A DNA stretch of 64,000 bases, from contig CP136063.1 of NCBI GenBank assembly GCA_032622095.1, forward strand, positions 115,340,723 to 115,404,722, given 5' to 3'. This document shows positions 14,001-24,800 of the stretch, piece after piece. How positions within the stretch are numbered: the first letter of the stretch is position 1; each line of letters starts with the position of its first letter. The position numbers were made by a program, and so were the translations under genes. The notes under the pieces were generated by a model, which saw only the letters and a program-made list of their open reading frames with translations, ran no database searches and had not been told where the DNA came from. Origin of the DNA: Siphonodentalium dalli (lineage: Eukaryota > Mollusca > Scaphopoda > Gadilida > Siphonodentaliidae).

Positions 14001-15757
14001 AAGTTACCCATAATTCTGCTTTGGTTAAGGAGTCGATTATTTAGGGCATTACTGTAGTTAAAACAGTGCTTAGAATGTGTCATTTGCTGAATTTGTGATT
14101 ATATCATTTTATAATCTTAGTAAAACTGTCATGTATAGGTAACAGTCGGGCATACATACTTGTGATATCATACATAATTTACAGTATACCATGAAGGTGA
14201 AATTTTGAGCGACACCAATTTTTCGAGAAAAAATCATGTGACTTCCTGCAGTGGTTGCACAAAAGTGCGAAATCAGCAGTGAATTAATGTGACGAAAAGA
14301 AAAAAATCCTGCTTCACAATTTCCGATATGTGATAATGAACAATTGAAGAATTTTTTTATTTATAAACAGTTATTATAAATAAATAAGTTCATATCAGAT
14401 CAATTCAGTTTGTATGTTTGCTACTTATGATGTCATGTCATGATGACATCAAAATGTCATTTGTCTTTACGGGCCAGAAAACCAGACAAGACTGCACTAG
14501 TCATGTCGTCTCTGGATAACCGATTTCGCCTCACAAGACCACAGGCCCCTAGAGAAAATTACTAAAATACCAATATAGACTATACCAGTGGTATAGTCTT
14601 TATTGGTATTGTAGTAATTTTCCCCAAGGCCTGTGCACAAGACTAGACATTTAATCGCAGACCCGCTTCAATTACTATTACTATAACATAAGGTCTACTG
14701 GATCCGTGTCAGTATAAGCGAGATTACTGAATCACAGGCCATATTTAATTCATCCCGCCCCATTCCGCGGTTTAAGCGCTACAAGCCAAAGTTCTGGATG
14801 TGCATTCCATAATATGGAACTTTTGAATATTCATGATTCCATATATGGAGCTTTTAAATATTCATGAATTCCATATATGGAATAATGAATATTCAAAAGT
14901 TCCATATATGGAATGTACCTCAGAACTTTGACCTGTAGCACTTAAACCACGGAAATGGGGCTGGATGAATCAATATGGCCGTGACTCAGTGATCTCGCTT
15001 ATTAACAATGATTTCTAATCATGTTTCTACTTAAAGATGTACATGTAGGGCCTATCGCCATGCAGTATCAGGCTGAACTTTGGTTTGAAGGTGGCATCAT
15101 TAATTATTGGCTTAATTGCAGTGTCATACATTGTATAGCATTTACTGAATATAGTATTATATGACAGGCCTTTATTATCAAAGGCCAATGTCTAAACCAT
15201 AGGCTATATTGATAAATAGATTAATAAAGCATTCACGTCGTTACTGTGCATTATGCCTAAATAGGCATATAGTTTCATTACTATTTACACAATACTTCCC
15301 CTTAACACCATGCTGGGGTCGTTCTATATGCCTTGCATATTATCATATTACCAGATACATTGATACATGTGCAGAAGTGAATTTGCTACAGTATCAGATT
15401 CAAATATCTACATTTGTATATGGAAGTTTTACTTCTTAGAGAAAATGTGTCCTCAAATCATTGTTATTGACTAATAGCGTTATTCCCCAACAATAAGATT
15501 TGTTTTATGTTTTTACAAAATCTCAGTATTTTATATTTGATATGATGTTCAGTTCCGTGTACAAAATGTAAAGCCTGGATATCCAGTTTATCTATGTTCA
15601 AAGTTGTTTTTGAAGCATCAATGGCCACATATACGGTAAATAGTATATACACACTGTATGCTTGAAAAAGAAATGGACAGAATATCCTTAACTTAAAGAT
15701 GGTCTATCTCTTCCTGTGACAAGTTGTATATATTTAAATTTAACTCACTCCATGGTC

Positions 15758-15814
<57 letters not shown>

Positions 15815-18800
15815 TGCCCCCTGGCCCTTTACTCAAGTTCACTGCTTCTGCCACCCTGGTCCCAAAAATAATATCTCCGTCAAAGGTATCTTGCCCACTG
15901 AACTATATGGTATATTATCCCAAGTAGGAGGGGTTAACTCTCCGAGTTGAAAAAAACGTACGGAAATTCTATGGTACATATCTTCTGTCATGTTCATGAC
16001 CCGTGTAATCACGTGGTTTCTGACACGCAGTGAAGGAATCGCCATATTTTTATCCCTCCTCCCCAGGACGGGTGCAAAAAAGAATACGAAGCTAAGTTGC
16101 AGTTTGTATAGCAAAAACAGTTTTGTTTTTGTTTTATACAAACAACATTATTTCTTTGCTTATAGTTGAAAATTATGTAACGATTCACATAAAGATTACG
16201 ACGGTTTGTTCCGAATATAATAATTTCGGAATCGGATGACTCGTTTCGTTTTAACCGACTTTGTCTTCCATAATTTTAATCGGTCAATGATTTAATATCC
16301 GTTTTCTGTGGCATACAGGTGACGTGTTATTTAAGTTACCACGTGCGTTGACGGTGGTTAAAGGTATCACGAAATTAGGTGACTTATTTTCGAGTTCATT
16401 TTTTCGTTTGACGGCTTTCTTTATATGTTGACAATCATCGTCTGGTGTACAACTGACGGAAAAAGCAGTGTTTAAACGCTTGTGAAATAGGCTGATAGGA
16501 TTGTAAAATCCCGAATGTCACTTTGAACCTTTTTCACCCTGGATGATTAACAATGGGGCCGTTACTGCCTTGGTTGCCACATGGTAACATAACACGACAG
16601 GTGTATTTGTGATTGTTCGCAATCACATTAATTACTTTCACAGGACTGCTAATCGAGGTAAGACCAGGTTCATGAATCGCCTTCCCCGTAGCTCCCCTTG
16701 AAGTCGCTTCCCTCGTTTCGAGGTCCCAAGAGTTGAGAACGAAAGTCGATATATAGGGTTCCTCTAATTGGCGTAATTATCACTCGGAGCGATAGTCACA
16801 CCACACAGGACGCCGGTTGGGGCTACCCATCGAACCCGTAGCTCACACGAGTTGCTTCCCCTAGGACACGGACAAACTCGCGGGGAAGGATCCAGAGAAT
16901 GTTTGTTTGGGGACACCTGTTCTGTATTTGAGTATGTGCCCATATAAATTTGGATGTTAAATTATTCAGTACTGGATACTTGATTGTGCAAATAAAGACT
17001 CCATGTTATAGACTATATATCATCTGCGGGCTGATGATTTGCATTACTAGGACATTTTGTTGAATTGTAGAAAAATTCCTTGAAAATATGGCAGATCCAA
17101 CTGGAATAAATACTATCTACATGGAATTTGGGGACATTTGGGTCTCTATAGTTTGGGCACCCAAACCTGTAACAGGTATCAACACATCCCTGTATCCTTC
17201 TCTGACTTGCCGATATATCGTGTTCCTCTAATTGGCGTAATTAGCACTCGGGGCGATAGTCACACCAAACAGGCGCGGGTTGGGGCTACCCATTGAACCC
17301 ATGAGTCACATTGGTGCGCTCCCTGGACTATCGAATGGGACGTCAATCTGCTTCTGCGGGTCGACCGTTGGCTGTTGACGTGCCCCGGACGGCTGTGACC
17401 ACTGAGCTCTACTAAAACACTCGACACACGCCGTCCATCGCTACAAGTCGTCATCTCGGGGTCAGCGCGGCTGGGGGATACACCCTCGGTGATCCCTGAC
17501 CATGCTCTCCGGTGCCTTATGATCATAGTGTGTGGAAATTTGGGCTAAAATTACTAGTCGAATGGCCATTTTACTTTGTCTCAATTCAAATTAGGAGACT
17601 TTTTCTCAAATTATTACATTTACGCAATTATTTGGCACCTGAAAGTTTATCCTCCATGCCTTCTGCCCCAGCTGGGCTTGGAATGGGATCACAGTTCACA
17701 GGCTTGTTTCCTCCTTATTATAAGTCCCCACTTCCGGGGGCTTGGCTGACAGGTTACTGGCCGCATTCTGGCCAACAGCTGCCAGTAAATTCGGGTTTGA
17801 TTTTAAATGAAAACAAAAGATCTTATTCCCTGACGCCATTATAGCAGGAAGCTTTCTTGGGAACTGGTACCTACTAACCTCCCATCGCCAGTTCGGTCGG
17901 TTGGATATCGGGATCGGTCCTGCTGCTGCTCCACCCCGAGATGTACAGGCTCTGGACATTCCTCCGGGGTCCCCAATGACCAGACCTCACATGTAATTAG
18001 AAATGAAGCTTGTCGTGGTGTATTGTGCTGTTAACACTCCATCGACGGATGGAGATCAGGATCAGATCGAGCAGTCGCTCCAGCACGAGGTGAAAGGGCT
18101 TTCGACATTCCTTTCGGGTCACCTTTACATGCGCTTACGAGGGAGCTCAGTTAGTTGTTCAGGGTTCTCTGATGCAGCCAAGCGCAGGAAGAAAATTAAT
18201 GTCGTATTTTGATTAGCAAATAACATTGACATGATTTGATAGCATTGTTCTACAATCATTTACAATTTAACAGAACATCAGAGTGCTTTCCCTTGTTTCG
18301 GGGGTTCCAAGGAAGCGATAGAAACCTTTACGACCAGGACACTGTCACTTGTCGATGTATAGTGTTCCCTTCATTGGCGTAATTAGCACTCAGGATGATA
18401 GTCCCACCAAACAGGTCGCGGGTTGGGGCTACCCATCAAACCCATTGGCCGCATTTGGTGGGCTTTCTGGACTATTGACAGGGACTCCAAGTCGGATACT
18501 ACGGGACGACTGTTGGCATACCCTGGGACAGTCAAATGAGGAAATAGGATACAAGTTGCATGGCTTTTGTTAGCATTTGGGTAGCAACTTGCCCTGTGAT
18601 GCCGGTCAGTTTGTACCCTTCTTAACGTCGTCAGAGATGGGTGGTTATGCCATCGGACTGCACACTTGGCGACCTGGGTTCGACCATCCTGAGAGGTATT
18701 CAACCATTTTACTGTTCTCGGGTTGGGATGTGTTCAACTTCTTGCTTTATAAGTGGTTGCTTCTTTCCATGTTCCATCCAGCTCTTTCATGGTCACGGGC

Positions 18801-21800
18801 TTTGCTGGAGAATGTCTATAGTCATTCATATCACTAGATTAGTATATGACTCTCGCCCTTTCATTTTCCTGACTTTTTAAGACGTGTTCTGGACTGGTTC
18901 GGGTGCTCGATAGGGTAAATATTTACATCTCGATTTGGGACGCAAGAATCAGAGATAAACAAGCATACATGCTTTATCTCCGACCTCGCTGTGTTTCCGT
19001 AATAGATACAAATGACATATATTTTGTCTTCAGGTTGCTTTCAGTGCTAACTCAACATGGATTTCACTTTTGTTGTCCAGTCATACATCGATGAGTCCAT
19101 TATCCATGGTTCGACATATGCTCATTTTCAGTACACTGTTGACATGAGGTCTCGTTCAGCACCCCGCTCGGTCCTTTGCTGACCTCAGCGATTGCCAATG
19201 CAGGATAATGTTGCACCTGTGGGGCAGCATATGAATCATGTTGGGCACAATTCATCAAGTTTCATTACATACCTGCCGTTGGTTTCTGCTGGTTTTGGGC
19301 TTGTGCCACAATCCTGATGCCTCGTTAGTCCAAATTTTGTTTTTGTGGATTTCCACCTTAACGATATTGGAATTTCGGTTCCTGGATGCCTTTCTGTCAT
19401 GGATTCAGTGGCCTGTGATTGGTCAGTTGGGTTTAACTGTGTGGGTGGGCATTTCCATATTTGGGAACGTCATCGGGGAAAAAATGTCATGGCTTTTTAC
19501 ATCTTAGTCGGTCATATCTCGAACTCCAGGCTTCACACTAAGTTTTCTGCTGTGAAACTCCAATTCTGAGCCCTGTTCTTCATACGGCCTGAGCCTTGCA
19601 ACGTATGTCTGTGTAATACCCATTCGCTTCCCGGTCAGGCTATTGGTCAATGATACCTCCTCCTTATCGACAATGGCATGTCTCCAAGTAGTTGGTGTCG
19701 GGCCCCTTTCTTGGGAGCTTGCAGCTGGTTTTTCATCGGGCTCTCATCGTGTACTGGGACACGGCCCAACCCACTCAAGATTTGGGTCGGGGGTGGGTTC
19801 TATTGTTTTTAAGGGGGGTCTTCGTTATTACTTGCGGCTTTTGCTGCCTGGGTTAGCCTGTTAGGTGCGGTATTAGTATTTAGCCATCCCTGGGTTTATA
19901 ATACCCGGCTGGGGATTTCTTGTCAACGGGTATTTTTCTATTTCCATTTCCTTACTTAGAACATGGATGCTTCTCCCCTTTTTCGGGGGGGGGGGGGGGG
20001 GGGGGGGGTGTGTTACCCGTACCTTTCCCGGCAAGTACTCGGCTGATACATTATTAGCCCTAAGTTCCGATGTGAATGTCGTATCCAACTATCCATCTCC
20101 AGGTCTTCTGAAGCTATTTACTTTACTTGCAGGGGTCTTAAACTCTTAAGTGGCCACTTTTTGCTCGTTTGTGAGTGCTGACAGGTATTAGTTTAGGATG
20201 GAATATTACATTGGCTTATGGTCCTATTGTGCATGTGTGTATATATATATATATATGTGTATACATATATATCTATATGTCTGTGCATGTGTATGTATAT
20301 ATTGTAGGTTATCAGGTCAATCCAGTTCTTTGATTCAGATGCATAGCGGTGTTTTTGTTTCCTCGTGGCCTCCACCTGTTAGAAAATTCTATGCTTTACC
20401 ATATAGTTCAGTGGGCAAGATACCTAAAATAGTAAAATATATATCTCCTAGAAGTATCTTGCCCACTGAACGCTGAGCTCCCTCCCAGGGTTTCGCACCC
20501 ACCCCGCTCACGGGGAATGTCCTACTGGGGATAAAAAATATGGCGATTCCTTCACTGCGTGTCAGAAACCACGTGATTACACGGGTCATGAACATGACAG
20601 AAGATATGTACCATAGAATTTCCGTACGTTTTTTTCAACTCGGAGAGTTAACCCCTCCTACTTGGGATAATATACCATATAGTTCAGTGGGCAAGATACT
20701 TCTAGGAGATATATATTTTACTATTTTAGGAAAATATTGTATTTACTCAAATTCTTGACAGAGAATCATTAATAAGAAGCATTTACTTTGGCTCTAACTG
20801 TATGCGGGGTATGCCTACACATGTCAAGTGAAATCTGACATTTTTATAAACATTCCCTGGAGATCTGCTAGAGGTAATTAATTCCCAATTACAACAACAA
20901 TCTATCATGTATTGTTAAAATCTTTCAACAGGACATTTAACACTCCCACATCCATCACTTCACTAGAACATATTTGGCCAACTTGAAAAGTGAAAGAACC
21001 ACCAGCTCTATTTAGCTCATATTTAATATTGGGGCTCCTTTGGTTGTGATTCAGATTTGTTCAATCAGGGTCACCAGGTCAAGTAGGTGCAAGGCCAGCT
21101 ACATTACTCTTTCTCTCCATATTAATTCATGATATGCCTTCTATGCAAGAATCAAATGGCCTATTTTGCTTATATTTGGTATGAAATTACCTTGGGTGAC
21201 AGATTTGTGAAAATGGGATCACAAAGTCGAATAAGGGCAGAGCCAGAGACATAACTATTTCACCACATAGTAATTCTTAAAATATGTTTGCAAGAGCCAA
21301 GAACTAGTTGGCTTATTTAGCATGGAATGTTCTTGTTTGACTGCAATTCAGATTTTTTTAAATGGGGTCACCTGGTCAAATAGGGACCAAGCGAAGGACA
21401 GTTCTTAATATGCTTCCTTCACAAGGACCATCAGGTCTATTTTACTGATATTTAGTATGAAGGGTTCTTTGGTGTCTGGGATTCAAATTTATTCAGATGG
21501 GGTCACCAGGTTAACTGGGTGGGACCAGGGACATAACTGTATGTCTCTATAGTAATACTTAAAATTTCTTCTCAAGAGAGGTTGGGACTATTTAGCTTAC
21601 ATATAGTATGGAGGATCCTTTAGTGACTGAGATTCAGATTTATTAACATGAGGTCAACCTGTTAAGAAATGATGGGGCTATGGGGACTTAACACTTTTGT
21701 GTCTAATAAAATCATTAAAATACAAAATTCATTAAAACATCTACCTTGGAACTACCTGACTGATTAATCTGACATACATGTATGGTGTTTTGGGTCCATG

Positions 21801-24800
21801 GATAATTGGGCTTCAAACATGTCTAAATGGTTTTATAAAAAGGCACTTGTGAGATCGGAAATTTCCAACAATTGAGAAAGTTTGAGATGTCGGTTGTGAA
21901 ATTCCAACCTAAGACTTGGGAGTCTGGAGCCCAGTCGGGAGGGGACTTGTTGAGCTGGAGGAGGGGGGTGATCAGTAGTGTACAGTTGATAATTTCAAGG
22001 TAGATATTCACCGATCTACATACATGAAGCCTCTCTAACCACATATCCTGTTTAGATCTACTTCTTTTAAAGTGATTATGAAAAGTTCTGACTGTTGTGG
22101 TCTCCAGAGTCCCAGTCTTTGCAGTCTGGTGAGCGACCCCACAGTCTTTGACTGTCTTGTTTGTAAACCTAATATGTTTTTTTTTCTGCAGGCAGATATA
22201 GACTACCACACAAGTGCTATACTAGCGGCTAGCTTGGATAATCTGACTCTTCCTTATAGACACTTCACGATTCCAGCTCATATAAGGGACATTACACATA
22301 CCTTTAATGGTCTTGGAAGAAAGGTGAGCATTCCAATAACACTTGAGTTTGACATTCTGGCAAGGTACTCACCAGCACCTGTTTTCGTGCTTGAATCCAC
22401 GAATGTCCAACAAAACAGGGTGCGTTTATTTCCATTTGTAATACAATTTATCAAATGATTTATTAGAGACTATGTGAAAACTCTGACTCAGATTTCATTT
22501 CTAGGATGGCGCGGTTTTCCCAAGATGATGTAATAAATCATTTCCAAATATTGAGTGCATCCTTGGTGTAGTCAAAGTTTGTGAGAATCGTAGTATTCAG
22601 TAGTACATGTAGTTATAAAATAAAAAATATGCGTGCGAATAATCGGTAATAAATAAGGTTGACTGATAAAAACTTGAGATGATGTCTCCTAGATTGTGAT
22701 GAGTACAATGAATATGCCATCTGTATTCTGTATTATAAAGTTTGTGGTGTTTCCCTATGCGTGGGAAAATTGTCAACACGTCATTGACCTCTGATCTCAC
22801 AATTAAAGTATAACCAACCATGAAGCAGTGTTTGTAATTGTTATCGGCTTTTTATAGAGACTAGATTCCGCCTTGCAATGAGCTGTTGTGGCATGGTCAT
22901 TGAAATAGTGCTGAGTCTGAGACATGAACAATGGAATGGAGGGAATCGGTATGTCCTTCATGTAAGAATACTCAAAACCATGCACCCCCCTCCATTCTCC
23001 ATATGTGTTAGTGTTAGGGTTAGGGTTAGGGTTAGAGTTATGGTTAGTGTATCTTACATGAAGGACATGCCAGGGAATCCCATCAATACAGAAATTAAAT
23101 CTGAATCACAGTTCCAGAGACATAAATTTGTAAAAATTATCATCGGCTTTTAAAAGAGACCGCAATCTCAGTCTGAGTGAACCCATAATATTCAAGAGCT
23201 ACTCATTTGATTGTCTGAAACATTCCGATATACTTCGTATTGCCACTGTTCTAAAAGGCTGTCCCCACAGTATGACATTTATATCTTTAACCTTTCGCAT
23301 TAATAATTCCACATGAATATGTTATCATTGGTTTTGGCTGTGTCCTGTTTCAATTTGTGGTTGGCTGACACTGATGTCATACTTTTTGAATATGTTTGGA
23401 TTCTCTGAATTTGTTACAGGCTATCTAACACCTTGCTGTTAACCCTTTCTATACTAAATGGATTCTCCCACCAAGTAAAAAAAGTGTACTTTGAAATGGT
23501 CTATTATTGAATTGGATGGATGTACATATAATATAAGCAGACAACAGATAATACAAGTGCAGAAGGAATTATATTCATTGGTGGGAAATGTTCAGATAAT
23601 AAGTAGGCAATGCATTATCTTATATATGCAAGTCTTGTTTATTGAACTTATTATTTGAACATTCCATATGGGAACTACTCGTCAATGAGTATTTAATATA
23701 GAAAGAGCTAAATAGTCTGCATTCATTCAGGTTGGTTACCTCTCATGCCGTTACTCCAAACACTTCCAGAACAACTTGCTATCAATGTTTGTGCAGTTGT
23801 AAATTCTAAATTCCACCATCGTTGAACTCAGTTGCCAACTGCCTGCATAAAATTTCCATATGTGAACTTTAAATTTTCATCTGGTGATGGCTTTATCTAC
23901 AGAAAACCTGTGAGTTCACTCGCTGTCCAGACTCCTAGCCAATGATCAATGGACTGGTTTTTTTGTGGTTTATCACCGTTTCTACTGCTAGGCCATATTG
24001 TGACTGTGCATACCGTGCAGAGGGTTAATTTCCCCGGACTGATCAATGGGTATGTGTTGCTGATGTTTGTTCACCCATCAGCGGGCACTACTGGCAAATG
24101 GAGAACTAAAGCTCAAGCTCAACAACCAGAATGTGTTTTAACCTCTTCGCTGCTATGTCGTCAGTAACTATTACGGACGTAAAAGTGCACGCCATGTGCT
24201 ATATGGTCCGTAGGTACTACGGACCTACTTCAGCACACTGGCAGTAGGCCATTATACATAACTGGAACTCAGAGATTGGTGCATCGGAATAACTGTATCT
24301 CGACGTTTCAAACAGTGTATGATAATAGCCCTTCAGCTGAGTCAGTTTTATGGTTCTTGTGATATTCCCGTTATATATTTCCCATTGGATAAAATGGCAA
24401 TAACGTCAACAGCCGAGCACACGATGTCATAACGTCATTTAGCAGCGAAGAGGTTAAGGAAAAATATTAAAGTTGAATTACAACTGATTAAAAACAGCTT
24501 TTGGAACAGTGTTTACCATTAGAATCCTTTGAAGTTTGTTTTGCTGATTAACATTAAATTTTTTATTCTGTTCAGATGATTAGTTTTCAATTTGCCATAT
24601 TCGATCATTTCAGCAAATGAAAAATAGACATTTCCTGTATATCTTTTAGAACTGAATTTAAAATTCATTCAGTAGTGAATTGATTAAGTGCAACAATGGA
24701 GAAACTTTGAATGATTATTTTGGCAGGATTGTATGTTAACACTACCTAAATTAAATACTCATAGATGAGTAGTTCCCTTAATGAATAGGAATCCTTCATC

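Larger units (their letters stand above)
15862..20730 (+). mobile_element. DIRS-like tyrosine-recombinase retrotransposon, decayed
   Basis: 4.87 kb bounded by inverted terminal repeats: a ~171-bp core at 15886-16056 matches the complement of 20528-20699 almost perfectly, with weaker extension outward. Just before the right repeat, 20397-20480 holds a block complementary to the outer end of the left repeat (TTCAGTGGGCAAGATAC) joined to one complementary to the outer end of the right repeat (AGTATCTTGCCCACTGAAC). That inverted-repeat, body, internal-complementary-region, inverted-repeat order is the hallmark of DIRS1-type elements, which use a circular intermediate, and 4.9 kb is a typical DIRS length. 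The body is more GC-rich than its surroundings. No RT, RNase H or recombinase motif could be read, so the coding region is decayed or too diverged. The position of the complementary region implies + orientation. Confidence 0.7.

Noticed and set aside
17512-17844. 110-codon frame in the DIRS-like body as a gene
   Set aside because: No recognisable domain; neighbouring frames are short and broken. Treated as possible decayed element coding sequence only.
19238-19569. Overlapping frames in the DIRS-like body as reverse transcriptase or RNase H
   Set aside because: No catalytic motif (such as a YADD-type box or a DEDD pattern) could be identified.
22324-22458. Longer version of MSTO1 exon e reading through its donor
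   Set aside because: The extension has no match in Misato proteins, and the GTGAGC donor and phase agree with the next exon.
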